DNA of 64,000 bases, from NCBI RefSeq assembly GCF_041321155.1, contig NZ_JBGGWB010000001.1, forward strand, positions 682,001 to 746,000, in the 5' to 3' direction. The notes beneath the pieces are model-generated. The model saw only the letters and a list, made by a program, of their open reading frames with translations, searched no databases and was not told the DNA's origin. The number at the start of each line of letters is the position of its first letter. Within the stretch, counting starts at the first letter, position 1. Shown here in pieces: positions 37,100 to 45,355 of this stretch. Source of the DNA: Sphingomonas sp. IW22 (GTDB lineage Bacteria; Pseudomonadota; Alphaproteobacteria; Sphingomonadales; Sphingomonadaceae). The position numbers and the translations under genes are program-made.

Positions 37100-38923
37100 T
37101 TGCCCCTTTCCCCCCGACTGCTTTTCACCGCTGCCCTGATCCTGCCGCTGCCGCTGACCGCCACCGTCGCCCAGACCGCGCCCGCCGCGCAGGGGGCGGA
37201 GGCAGAGGACGCACGCCTGAACGCGTTTCTCGATCAGGCGTTCGACGCCAGCCTGGCGCTCAGCCCGCAAGCAGTGACGTCGCTGGGCGGCAAGACCGAT
37301 TACGACAAGCTGGACGACTATACCGGCGCGGTCGGGGACAAGCGCATGGCCATGGCGGAGGAAACGCTGCGCCAGATGAAGGCGCAGTTCGATCCCGCCC
37401 GGCTGGGTACGCAAGGAAAGCTCAGCTACCGCCTGTTCGAATTCCAGGTCGCCAATCAGCGCCGCCAGCACCAGTGGCGCGATTACAGCTTCCCGGTTTC
37501 CACAAATGGCAGCCCGGCGGGTGAGATTCCGGTCTTTCTGATCAATCAGCACCGCGTCACCAGCGTGGCCGATGCCGAAGCCTATATCGCGCGTATCCGG
37601 GAAACCGATCGGGTCATGCGCGAAGTTGCGGCGCGGATGCGCGCGCAGGCGGCAAAGGGCATCGTGCCCCCGCAGATGGTGTTTGGCCCCGCCCGCGCCG
37701 ACGCGAAGAAGGTGCTGGTCGGCGCGCCCTTCTCCGCCGGTCCCGACAGCACGGTGATGGCCGATTTCGCGAAGAAGGTCGCCGCGCTCGACGCGCCGGA
37801 AGCGACCAAGACCAAGCTGCTGGCCGATGCGCGCACCGCACTGACCGGCCCGTTCAAACAGGGTTACGACACGCTGTTCGCCGCGCTGGACGAGATCGAG
37901 GCCAAGGCGAAGGGCAATAACGGCGCATGGAGTCTGCCCAATGGCGACGCCTATTATGCGGCGCGGCTGTACAACTACACAACGACCGACCTGAGCGCCG
38001 AACAGATCCACCAGCTCGGGCTGCGTCAGGTTGCCGCCATCGGTGCCGAAATGGATGCCGTGCGTCAGCAGACCGGATTCAAGGGCGACCGCAAGGCGTT
38101 CTTCAACTACATCCGCACCGACCCGCGCTTCAAATATGAGAATTCGGAAGCGGGTCGGGAAACCTATCTCAACGACGCGCGCGCGCTGATCGCGGAAGTG
38201 ATGGGCAAGGCTCCGCAATATTTCAGCGTCCTGCCAAAGGCGCCGTTGGAGGTCCGCGCGGTGGAAAAGTGGCGTGAGGCGACCGCCTCTACCGCCTTCT
38301 ACAACCGCCCCGCGCCCGACGGGTCGCGGCCGGGCATCTTCTACGTCAACCTCGCCGACATGAGCCAGGTGCAAAAGGTCCAGAACTCCGGTATTGCCGC
38401 ACATGAAGGCGCGCCCGGCCACCATTTTCAGATCGCCCGCGCCCAGGAACTGACCGGCCTGCCCAAATTCCGCAAGCTGGGCGGATACAGCGCCTATACC
38501 GAAGGGTGGGGCCTGTATTCCGAACGGCTGGCCGACGAAATGGGTGTGTACAAGGACCCCTATCAGCGCTTCGGGATGCTCTCGCTCCAGATGTGGCGCG
38601 CGATCCGACTGGTGGTCGACACCGGCATGCACGCCAAGCGCTGGACCCGCGAACAGGCGCAGCAGTATTTCCGCGACAACTCACCGCTGTCCGAAATCGA
38701 CCTGAAGCGTGAAGTCGACCGCTATATGAACAATCCGGGTCAGGCGACCAGCTATATGGTTGGCCAGCTCAAGATCGCGGAACTTCGCGCGCGCGCCGAA
38801 AAGGAACTGGGCGCGAAGTTCGACATTCGCGATTTCCACGAAGCGGTGCTGGCCAACGGCATGATGCCGCTGGAAGTGCTGGAACAGGTCGTCGGCGACT
38901 ATATCGCCGCGAAAAAGGGCTGA
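37100..38923 (+). CDS. DUF885 family metallopeptidase, exported
   Basis: A 607-residue protein of the DUF885 family, whose members are predicted zinc peptidases. A signal peptide is seen (LLFTAALILPLPLTATVAQ), and the diagnostic HEGxPGHH is present as AHEGAPGHHFQ near residue 434, followed by YTEGWGLYSERLADEMG, which supplies another metal ligand. The start is a TTG with an ideal AGGAGGT nine bases or so upstream. It stands where an ATP-dependent ligase is normally found beside the exonuclease. A strong 13-bp hairpin follows it. Confidence 0.88.
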   Translation: MPLSPRLLFTAALILPLPLTATVAQTAPAAQGAEAEDARLNAFLDQAFDASLALSPQAVTSLGGKTDYDKLDDYTGAVGDKRMAMAEETLRQMKAQFDPARLGTQGKLSYRLFEFQVANQRRQHQWRDYSFPVSTNGSPAGEIPVFLINQHRVTSVADAEAYIARIRETDRVMREVAARMRAQAAKGIVPPQMVFGPARADAKKVLVGAPFSAGPDSTVMADFAKKVAALDAPEATKTKLLADARTALTGPFKQGYDTLFAALDEIEAKAKGNNGAWSLPNGDAYYAARLYNYTTTDLSAEQIHQLGLRQVAAIGAEMDAVRQQTGFKGDRKAFFNYIRTDPRFKYENSEAGRETYLNDARALIAEVMGKAPQYFSVLPKAPLEVRAVEKWREATASTAFYNRPAPDGSRPGIFYVNLADMSQVQKVQNSGIAAHEGAPGHHFQIARAQELTGLPKFRKLGGYSAYTEGWGLYSERLADEMGVYKDPYQRFGMLSLQMWRAIRLVVDTGMHAKRWTREQAQQYFRDNSPLSEIDLKREVDRYMNNPGQATSYMVGQLKIAELRARAEKELGAKFDIRDFHEAVLANGMMPLEVLEQVVGDYIAAKKG

Positions 38924-38928
38924 GTGCA

Positions 38929-38962
38929 TTCGCCACCCCGGTCTGATCGCCGGGGTGGCGAA
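38929..38962. terminator. Strong hairpin between convergent genes
   Basis: TTCGCCACCCCGG and CCGGGGTGGCGAA form a perfect 13-bp stem with an 8-base loop, between the DUF885 gene and a small leftward gene. An A-rich left side and T-rich right side on the minus strand are short, but the stem is strong enough to serve both directions. Confidence 0.7.
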
Positions 38963-38969
38963 ACGCCGT

Positions 38970-39308
38970 TCAATCCAGCGCGCGAACGCGGACGACTGTC
39001 TTTTCCGGGCCATCGCTGGCCAGCGCCCGCTCGATCACGTCGTCGAAACGCCCCTGTTCGACCGCCAGCTTCTGCTCCTTCAGAAATGGCTGAAATGCGT
39101 CGCGTTGCATCTCGTTGATCTCGTTGCCCGCCAGCGGGATGGTCGTGCCGTTATAGCGCACCTCGACCGACAGGCCGTCGGGCGCCTTGATGACCTTTGC
39201 CGGGTCTTCGGGGCTGTCGTCGCGATGTTGCAGCCCGGCCTCCTCGATCGCCTGTACGATTTCGGCGCGCGCCTGTTCGATACCGGGTTTTGTGTGCTGA
39301 ACGGTCAT
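38970..39308 (-). CDS. Conserved hypothetical protein, 112 residues
   Basis: A soluble, acidic, mostly helical protein (GIEQARAEIVQAIEEAGL, IKAPDGLSVEVRYNGTTIPL). The start has an ideal AAGGAGG site, so it is a real gene. No motif or membrane segment is recognised. It follows queG by 36 bases on the same strand and is likely in the same transcript. Confidence 0.65.
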   Translation of the reverse strand: MTVQHTKPGIEQARAEIVQAIEEAGLQHRDDSPEDPAKVIKAPDGLSVEVRYNGTTIPLAGNEINEMQRDAFQPFLKEQKLAVEQGRFDDVIERALASDGPEKTVVRVRALD

Positions 39309-39344
39309 CTCGGCCTCCTTGTCAGGCTCGAAACGCGCATCGGT

Positions 39345-40397
39345 TCAAAAGGCGCCACCGCCGATCCGCGCCAACGCCCATGCCGCCGCGTCGCGTACCA
39401 CCGGGTCGGGATCGTCCAATAGCGGCGTGATTGAAGGGGTCAGCGCCCGGTCCCTGCTATTTCCCGCTGCAATCAGGCAGTTACGGACCATGCGGTTGCG
39501 CCCGATACGCTTGATCGGCGAACCAGCGAATACCTGTCGAAAGGTCGCATCGTCCAGCGCCAGCAATTCCGCCAGCGGCGGCGCGACCAGTTCGGCGCGC
39601 GGGCGAAAGGCGCGATTGGCAGCGGCGGATTGGGCGAACTTGTTCCACGGGCACACCGCCAGGCAATCGTCGCAGCCATAGATGCGATTGCCCATCGCAT
39701 CGGCAATCGCATCGGGAATCGGCCCGGCATGTTCGATCGTCCAATAGGAGATGCAGCGGCGCGCATCGATGCGATAGGGCGCGGGAAACGCATCGGTCGG
39801 GCACGCGCGCTGGCACGCATCGCACGACCCGCAACGGTCGCGCCCCGCCCCCTCCCCCGTCAGTTCGAGCGTAGTGTAGATCGCGCCCAGGAACAGCCAA
39901 CTGCCATGATCGCGGCTGACCAGATTGGTGTGCTTGCCCTGCCACCCCAGCCCGGCGGCTTCCGACAGCGGCTTTTCCATGACGGGCGCGGTGTCGACGA
40001 ACACCTTCAGCTCGCCGCCCGCTTCCGCGAACAGCCAGCGACCGAGCGCCTTCAGCGCCTTCTTCACGACATCGTGATAATCGGCCCCTTGGGCATAGAC
40101 CGAAATCCGGCCCACATCGCCCTGCTCCGCCAGCGCCAACGGATCAACGGTGGGAGCATAGCTCATGCCCAGCGCGATGATGCTGCGGACATCGGGCCAC
40201 AGGCCGGCGGGGCTGGCGCGCTGATCGGCGCGGCCCTCCATCCACATCATGCTGCCATGGCACCCGTCTGCCAGCCATTGGCGCAGCCGCTCACCCGTGC
40301 GGGGCGCGGCGTCGGCGCGCGCAAAGCCACAGGCAGCGAACCCCAGCTCGGCTGCCTTTGCGCGGATACGGTCTTCAATCGACTTGTGCTGTGCCAC
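39345..40397 (-). CDS. queG: Epoxyqueuosine reductase
   Basis: QueG reduces epoxyqueuosine to queuosine in tRNA wobble position 34, using cobalamin and two [4Fe-4S] clusters; cytosolic. The 350-residue protein has the N-terminal cobalamin-binding part (ALGMSYAPTVDPLALAEQGD, ISVYAQGADYHDVV) and VDTAPVMEKPLSEAAGLGW. The two ferredoxin-like motifs are CGSCDACQRACPTDAF and YGCDDCLAVCPWNKF, and a C-terminal HEAT-like end reads LLDDPDPVVRDAAAWALARI. All eight cluster cysteines are present. It is divergent from the ABC transporter genes at 40.5 kb. Confidence 0.95.
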   Translation of the reverse strand: MAQHKSIEDRIRAKAAELGFAACGFARADAAPRTGERLRQWLADGCHGSMMWMEGRADQRASPAGLWPDVRSIIALGMSYAPTVDPLALAEQGDVGRISVYAQGADYHDVVKKALKALGRWLFAEAGGELKVFVDTAPVMEKPLSEAAGLGWQGKHTNLVSRDHGSWLFLGAIYTTLELTGEGAGRDRCGSCDACQRACPTDAFPAPYRIDARRCISYWTIEHAGPIPDAIADAMGNRIYGCDDCLAVCPWNKFAQSAAANRAFRPRAELVAPPLAELLALDDATFRQVFAGSPIKRIGRNRMVRNCLIAAGNSRDRALTPSITPLLDDPDPVVRDAAAWALARIGGGAF

Positions 40398-40467
40398 ACC
40401 GCCCCGCTACCAGTTTGTGACCGCAGAACGAAGCCTTGCAACACAACCAGCGGGAACCGGGGGACAG

Positions 40468-41394
40468 GTGGATAGGCCGACACTGGCATTGGAAGCCCAG
40501 GGACTGGTCAAGCGATTTGGCGACCGCCGGGTGGTGGACGGCATCGACATCGCCGTGCCGCTCGGTGCGATCTATGGCGTGCTTGGCCCCAACGGCGCGG
40601 GCAAGACGACGACGCTTCGCATGTTGCTGGGCATTCTGGAACCCGATCAGGGCAGCCGAACGCTGCTCGGCCATGCCCGTCCGCGCGAGGCGAGCGACCG
40701 GGTGGGCTACCTGCCCGAAGAACGCGGGCTTTATCCCAATATGCGGGCAAAGGACGCCATCGCCTTCATGGGTGCCTTGCGCGGGCTGGACTGGCGCACG
40801 GGCCGCAAGCGGGCAGAGGCGATGCTGGCCGATGCAGGGCTGGGCCACGCGGCGGACGAAAAGATCCGCAAGCTGTCAAAGGGCATGGCCCAGTTCGTGC
40901 AACTGCTGGGGTCGGTAGTCCACGAACCCGACTTCATCGTGCTGGACGAACCCTTTTCGGGGCTGGACCCGGTCAATCAGGAACGACTGGAGGCGCTGAT
41001 CCGCGCCCAGCGCGACCGGGGTGCGACCATTTTATTCTCCACCCATGTCATGGCCCATGCCGAACGGCTGTGCGACCGGCTGACCATCATTGCGCGTGGT
41101 CGTGCCCGGTTTGAGGGGACCGTGGCCGATGCCCGCGCCACCCTGCCCTACCGCGCGCATTATGTGCCGCATTTCGCGCATGAAGGGCTGGCGGCGCTAT
41201 TGCCGGCCGATGCGGTGCGCGACGGCGACGGCTGGCGCTTCAACGTGCCGGATGAGGGGATTGAGCCGCTATTGTCGCGCCTGATCGCCGCCGGGCACGG
41301 CATTGCCGGCCTGTCGATCGAACGGCCCAGCCTGCATGACGTGTTCGTCCGCATCGTCGGCCCAGAAGCACTTGAAACCGGGGAAGCGGCATGA
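40468..41394 (+). CDS. ABC transporter ATP-binding protein (exporter type)
   Basis: A 308-residue ATPase. Walker A is GPNGAGKTTTLRML, the Q loop is VGYLPEERGLYP, the signature is a variant LSKGM, and Walker B is FIVLDEPFSGLDP, followed by the switch His in LFSTHVMAHAE. A C-terminal extension of DUF4162 type is visible (after LIAAGHGIAGLSIERPSLHD). This arrangement is shared by NatA/Na+-efflux-like and drug-efflux ABC-2 systems; the substrate is unknown. The start is a GTG with GGGGGACAG upstream. The stop overlaps the start of the permease gene, so both are one operon. Confidence 0.9.
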   Translation: MDRPTLALEAQGLVKRFGDRRVVDGIDIAVPLGAIYGVLGPNGAGKTTTLRMLLGILEPDQGSRTLLGHARPREASDRVGYLPEERGLYPNMRAKDAIAFMGALRGLDWRTGRKRAEAMLADAGLGHAADEKIRKLSKGMAQFVQLLGSVVHEPDFIVLDEPFSGLDPVNQERLEALIRAQRDRGATILFSTHVMAHAERLCDRLTIIARGRARFEGTVADARATLPYRAHYVPHFAHEGLAALLPADAVRDGDGWRFNVPDEGIEPLLSRLIAAGHGIAGLSIERPSLHDVFVRIVGPEALETGEAA

Positions 41395-42620
41395 GCCATT
41401 CGACGCGCCTGATCCGGCAGACGCTGACCATCGCGCGCCGCGATTTTCAGGCAACGGTGTTCACGCCGACGTTCCTGTTGTTCCTGTTCGCGCCGTTCCT
41501 GTTCATGGGCCTTTCGGGCCTGATCGGCGGTCTGGGCGCGGCAAGCATTGCGGAGCGGGGCACGCGCAACCTGCGCATCGTTGCCGTCGCGTCGCCGGCG
41601 GACCGCAACGTCCTGATTGCCGCCGACCGCAATCTGCGCGCCTTGTTCAGCGAACGAGAGGCGCCACCGACGCTGGAACTGCGCGCCGCCACCGGCGATC
41701 CGGAGGCGATTGCACGCAACAACTTCAAGCGCGACGACGTTCAGGTGGTCGCCGTGCTTTACGGGCCGCTTGAGCACGCGACGGTGCTGCACGCGCCGAT
41801 CGGCACGCGATCCTCGCGCTATCTGGCCGGGTTGGCTGAGCAGGCGCTGCGCATCAGAAGCGGCGGCGCCGCGCCCCTCGCCACTGTGCGCCAGGTGGAA
41901 ATGCGTGAGGGCGCGACGGTCCCGATCGGTCGCGATGAGGGCGGGTTCGCCGCCGTCTTCGCGCTGTTCTTCCTGACGTTGTTGCTGGCCGGACAGGTCG
42001 TTTCGTCGATGGCGGAAGAACGATCGAACAAGGTGATCGAGGTGCTGGCCGCCGCCGTCCCGCTGGAAGCGGTCTTTCTGGGCAAGCTGATCGGCATGTT
42101 CGGCGTCGCGCTGCTGTTCGTCACCTTCTGGGGTGTGGTCGCCGTCAATGTCGCCAGTCTGCTGCCCGGCGAAATCGGTGCTGCGGTGAGCGGAATGACC
42201 CCCGCCATCGGCGCACCGACCTTCGCCCTACTGTTCCTGGCCTATTTCACCATGGCCTATATGCTGCTCGGCGCGGTGTTTCTGGGGGTGGGTGCACAGG
42301 CATCGACCCCGCGCGAGATCCAGATGCTGTCGCTGCCCATCACCATTTTTCAGGTAGCGATGTTCGGCCTCGCCTCTGCAGCGGCCGCGCAGCCGGATGG
42401 CATCGCCGCTACCGTCGCCGCCATTTTTCCGTTCAGCTCACCCTTTGCCATGGCCGGGCGCGCCGCGAGCGAGCCGGGGCTGTGGCCCCATTTGCTGGCG
42501 ATCGGCTGGCAGCTTTGCTGGGTCGCGCTGACCGTGACGCTGGGCGCGCGGGCATTCCGGCGCGGCGTGCTGCAATCGGCTGGACCGCGCTGGCGCATGC
42601 CCTTCACCCGCGCCCGATAA
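41391..42620 (+). CDS. ABC-2 type transporter permease
   Basis: A 409-residue inner-membrane permease. The N-terminal helix (PTFLLFLFAPFLFMGLSGLI) is followed by a large extracytoplasmic domain, then a cluster of at least five membrane segments (AVFALFFLTLLLAGQVVSSM, GVALLFVTFWGVVAVNVASL, ALLFLAYFTMAYMLLGAVFL and others). The EERSNKVIEVLAAAVPLEA motif is typical of NatB-like ABC-2 permeases. Its ATG overlaps the ATPase stop by four bases (ATGA), pointing to a two-component exporter of unknown substrate. Confidence 0.9.
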   Translation: MSHSTRLIRQTLTIARRDFQATVFTPTFLLFLFAPFLFMGLSGLIGGLGAASIAERGTRNLRIVAVASPADRNVLIAADRNLRALFSEREAPPTLELRAATGDPEAIARNNFKRDDVQVVAVLYGPLEHATVLHAPIGTRSSRYLAGLAEQALRIRSGGAAPLATVRQVEMREGATVPIGRDEGGFAAVFALFFLTLLLAGQVVSSMAEERSNKVIEVLAAAVPLEAVFLGKLIGMFGVALLFVTFWGVVAVNVASLLPGEIGAAVSGMTPAIGAPTFALLFLAYFTMAYMLLGAVFLGVGAQASTPREIQMLSLPITIFQVAMFGLASAAAAQPDGIAATVAAIFPFSSPFAMAGRAASEPGLWPHLLAIGWQLCWVALTVTLGARAFRRGVLQSAGPRWRMPFTRAR

Positions 42621-42624
42621 AGCC

Positions 42625-42879
42625 TCAGGCGGCGGCGCTGTCCCCGGCACAGGCATCGCGCTCGGCAGCCACCGCAGCCGGCCGCGCGCGTCCCATGGTC
42701 CAGTTGCCCTGCATCCGCACCTTGGGATTGGGCGCACACCAGATTTCGCCGTTGGCGTCCAGCGCCGTGACCCAGATCAGATTATGTTCAGGTCCATAAT
42801 CGATAACGGCAAAGGCCAGGCCAGGTCCGCGTTCGAGGACATGGACAGGGATTGGCGGGTCGAGTTGCTGAAATGCCAT
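42625..42879 (-). CDS. Small hypothetical protein, 84 residues
   Basis: A soluble protein (MAFQQLDPPIPVHVLERGPG, then FAVIDYGPEHNLIWVTALDA and GEIWCAPNPKVRMQGNWTMG). Two Trp residues and the DYGPEHNLIWV strand suggest a small beta fold that recurs in sphingomonads; I cannot name it. GGAGAA lies upstream of the ATG. It is convergent with the ABC permease (four bases apart) and divergent from msrB. Confidence 0.6.
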   Translation of the reverse strand: MAFQQLDPPIPVHVLERGPGLAFAVIDYGPEHNLIWVTALDANGEIWCAPNPKVRMQGNWTMGRARPAAVAAERDACAGDSAAA

Positions 42880-43007
42880 GACGGTTCTCCGATCCGCTAA
42901 GCGTTCGGACGGGCGCCCGGTTCCGGCATCCTTTTGTTCCGGGGCATCGAACCTAAATTATTATCGCCGACCAGATGTTTTTGTCACAACCCAGCCGGGG
43001 AAGCCGC

Positions 43008-43484
43008 ATGTTGGACCGTCGCAAGTTCCTGTCGATGACCGCTCTTGGCGCGCTGGCGTCCGCGTGCGGTTCGCCGCCGTCGCGCGCGGCAGAGCGATTT
43101 CCGTTCATGCTCAGCGAGGCCGAATGGCGCCGCCGCCTGTCCCCCGCAGCCTATGACGTGTTGCGAGAGGGGGATACCGAGCGGCCCTATAGCTCACCGC
43201 TGAACAAGGAAAAGCGGCGTGGCATCTTTACCTGTGCGGGTTGCGAATTGCCGCTGTTCCTGTCGTCCACGAAGTTCGAAAGCGGCACCGGCTGGCCCAG
43301 CTTTTACGCGGCACGCGACAATGCAGTGATCGAGCGGTCTGACAACAGCATGGGCATGCGGCGGACCGAAATCCTGTGCCGCCGCTGTGGGGGTCACTTG
43401 GGCCATGTGTTCGACGACGGCCCGCCGCCGACGGGAAAGCGTTATTGCATGAACGGCGTGGCGCTGTCGTTCAGGCCCGCCTGA
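43008..43484 (+). CDS. msrB: Peptide-methionine (R)-S-oxide reductase, exported
   Basis: MsrB reduces the R form of methionine sulfoxide in proteins. The catalytic Cys is in RYCMNGVALSF near residue 146, and the Zn-binding CxxC pairs are CAGCELP and CRRCGGHLGHVF; GTGWPSFYA is also diagnostic. Unusually it starts with a twin-arginine-like signal (MLDRRKFLSMTALGALASAC), so it is probably exported and repairs periplasmic proteins. The ATG at 43008 is chosen for that signal; an in-frame ATG at 42975 would add 11 residues. It is convergent with the CHAP gene. Confidence 0.92.
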   Translation: MLDRRKFLSMTALGALASACGSPPSRAAERFPFMLSEAEWRRRLSPAAYDVLREGDTERPYSSPLNKEKRRGIFTCAGCELPLFLSSTKFESGTGWPSFYAARDNAVIERSDNSMGMRRTEILCRRCGGHLGHVFDDGPPPTGKRYCMNGVALSFRPA

Positions 43485-43490
43485 GGCGGA

Positions 43491-44021
43491 TCATTCCGCC
43501 AGAACAATAGCCGAATTGACCGCGACGGGAGTTGCGCTGGCCAGCGTGACCTTCGGCAGTTCGGGCGCTTCGTCGGCATAGATGAAGCCATGTGCCGGGT
43601 TGGCGCTGGTTCCGACCGCACCGATCGGGCCGTACCACACGCGCACTTCGGTCCAGTCGTTGTCCGGCGACACGTCGATTGCGCGGACATCGGTTTCCAC
43701 CCCGCCGCGAACCGACCAGTTGGCGTGGGTCAACAGCACTTCGCGGTCGCTGACCACGCGCGATACCATCGCGACATGGCCCAGCGGCATACGGCGGCTG
43801 GACGCCATCGCCAGCACCGCGCCAACGCGCGGCGTGTTCCCGCGGGCATAACGGCCGGCTGCCTGACCCCACCAGGTATTGGCGTTGCCGTGAATCTGGA
43901 TGCCGGAAATCTCACGGGCATAAGGGGCGCACTGCCAGAACTGAGCGAAGGCCGGGGTTGCCGTCAGCAGGCAACACGCCACCATCGCGGCGAAACGCGC
44001 CGCCAGAACACCCGATTTCAT
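43491..44021 (-). CDS. CHAP-domain cell-wall amidase/peptidase, exported
   Basis: A 176-residue protein with a signal peptide (AAMVACCLLTATPAFAQ) and a CHAP domain. The catalytic Cys is in QCAPYARE near residue 30, NTWWGQAAGRYARGNTPRVG follows, and the active-site His is in MPLGHVAMVSRVV. Such enzymes cleave peptidoglycan cross-bridges or the amide bond in the periplasm and act in cell separation or remodelling. The end of the chain has a short beta extension. It lies convergent to msrB. Confidence 0.85.
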   Translation of the reverse strand: MKSGVLAARFAAMVACCLLTATPAFAQFWQCAPYAREISGIQIHGNANTWWGQAAGRYARGNTPRVGAVLAMASSRRMPLGHVAMVSRVVSDREVLLTHANWSVRGGVETDVRAIDVSPDNDWTEVRVWYGPIGAVGTSANPAHGFIYADEAPELPKVTLASATPVAVNSAIVLAE

Positions 44022-44358
44022 GAGACCCCCAAGTCCCCGTTAATCCCGAGCCGGGGTTAAGCAGGCCCGCACTCGCGGATAAAGGGGGCCGACAAGCCGA
44101 TCCGATGAACGGTTGGCTGCCGGCGACGAACCGCGAAACCTTTCCGAAAGTCGGAAAATCGGCTCGTCGCCTGGCAACGCGTTGCCCAAATGGCACGGCA
44201 ACCGCTTTTGCGACGTGTCGCCATTCCCGCCCACACTCGATGTTGCATCGCACCAATATCCATGATCCATTGGTGAACCGGCCACGACAATCGGTTCAGG
44301 CTTGCTTTAACCATTTCGTGGCACGTTAGGTCGTGCTGTTAGCGGGATGGGGTGTGAC
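44022..44358. other. Intergenic stretch with a partial dyad
   Basis: About 337 bases between divergent genes. TTAATCCCG and CGGGGTTAA (44040-44060) form an inverted repeat with one mismatch, possibly an operator for the CHAP gene. No RNA gene or strong open frame is seen. Confidence 0.4.
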
Positions 44359-44910
44359 ATGGGTTCACGGATGAAGCCTGCCGAAGGGGCAATGGCCCTT
44401 GCCGAGATGAAGGAATTTGCAGCATTCAGCGCCGCGACGCAGCGTTATGTGCGTCGCTCGCTGGACATCGGTCTTGATCGTGACGACGCGCTGGCACGCT
44501 GGTCGCGCGATATTGTCGAGGCAGCCAGCATCCGTGCCCAGGCGCGCATGTACGACCGGCTGCCCGAACTCCGCGCGATGGTGCCGGAAGATAACGGGCT
44601 CGATTCGGTCGAGCCGTTCATGGCGCCGCTGGTGACGCTGTCGGCGTTCGATCTGGGTCAGGGCCGGCTGACAACCTTCTCAGCCTATCGCTTTCTTTAC
44701 GAGCGTCTGATCGGCGCGGAAGCACGGCCATGGTTGCCGGCGGCATTCTGTTCAGCGGCAGCGCTGCCGACGCTGCACCCGGACCTGCGCCGCCGGTTGC
44801 TCCAATCGATCAGCGAAGCCGCTGCAACGGCTTCAGGCTGGTCAGCGCGGCAGCCCAGCTTCTACCCGGCATGGGTGGAAAAGGTGGATACGACCGCCCT
44901 TCCCAATTAA
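44359..44910 (+). CDS. Conserved hypothetical soluble protein
   Basis: A 183-residue, largely helical soluble protein (MKEFAAFSAATQRYVRRSLD, then DALARWSRDIVEAASIRAQA and a VEPFMAPLVTLSAFDLGQG segment). There is no signal, membrane helix or recognised domain. In-frame ATGs at 44347 and 44359 are both possible; a G-rich stretch about seven bases before 44359 favours the later one. It stands alone before a small lipoprotein gene on the other strand. Confidence 0.6.
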   Translation: MGSRMKPAEGAMALAEMKEFAAFSAATQRYVRRSLDIGLDRDDALARWSRDIVEAASIRAQARMYDRLPELRAMVPEDNGLDSVEPFMAPLVTLSAFDLGQGRLTTFSAYRFLYERLIGAEARPWLPAAFCSAAALPTLHPDLRRRLLQSISEAAATASGWSARQPSFYPAWVEKVDTTALPN

Positions 44911-44922
44911 CGGCGCGACCGG

Positions 44923-44946
44923 CGCGACCGTCGGGGGGCGGTCGCG
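44923..44946. terminator. Hairpin between convergent genes
   Basis: CGCGACCG and CGGTCGCG form an 8-bp perfect stem with an 8-base loop, between the hypothetical gene and the lipoprotein gene. Confidence 0.4.
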
Positions 44947-44948
44947 GC

Positions 44949-45191
44949 TTATTCGGCCTCGGCGGTGTTGCCGGCCTCATCGTTAGCGACGGCGTCGGCA
45001 GCCAGCGACTGCGCCTCGGCATCATTGGCCGCTGCATCGATCGCGGTCAGATTGTCGCCGTCGAAAACCTCTTCATCCACCGGCAGCGCAAGATCGGCCT
45101 CGCCCGCATTTTCGACCGGCGCGGTCGCCGCGCCGTCGTTACCGCCACATGCGACCAGCGCCAGCGGCAACAGGGCCATCGATCGGATCAT
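44949..45191 (-). CDS. Small acidic lipoprotein
   Basis: An 80-residue protein with a lipoprotein signal (MIRSMALLPLALVACGG; lipobox LVAC). It is followed by an Ala/Asp/Glu-rich, probably disordered chain. The ATG at 45191 has GGAGAGG in position; the in-frame start at 45206 adds five residues. Similar small Ala-rich lipoproteins are common in sphingomonads; function unknown. It lies 25 bases downstream of tRNA-Val on the same strand. Confidence 0.65.
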   Translation of the reverse strand: MIRSMALLPLALVACGGNDGAATAPVENAGEADLALPVDEEVFDGDNLTAIDAAANDAEAQSLAADAVANDEAGNTAEAE

Positions 45192-45216
45192 GAAAAGCCT
45201 CTCCACTGCGCGGCGA

Positions 45217-45292
45217 TGGTGGGCGGTGACGGGCTCGAACCGCCGACCCTCTCGGTGTAAACGAGATGCTCTACCAACTGAGCTAACCGCCC
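45217..45292 (-). tRNA. tRNA-Val (anticodon UAC)
   Basis: A complete cloverleaf on the minus strand: acceptor GGGCGGT/ACCGCCC, D arm AGCTCAGTTGGTAGAGC, anticodon stem TCTCG/CGAGA with loop TTTACAC (anticodon TAC), T arm with GGTTCGAGCC, and a templated CCA after discriminator A. It reads Val codons GUA/GUG. Confidence 0.95.
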
Positions 45293-45355
45293 GCCGCGAA
45301 CGATCGGCTCGTTAAGCGAGGCGAAGCCCGCCCGCAAGCCCTTTGCGCAACCTTA

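Noticed and set aside
45217..45292. tRNA-Val as an integration site for the phage element
   Set aside because: It lies more than 13 kb from the integrase with core genes between and no repeated 3' end near the integrase.
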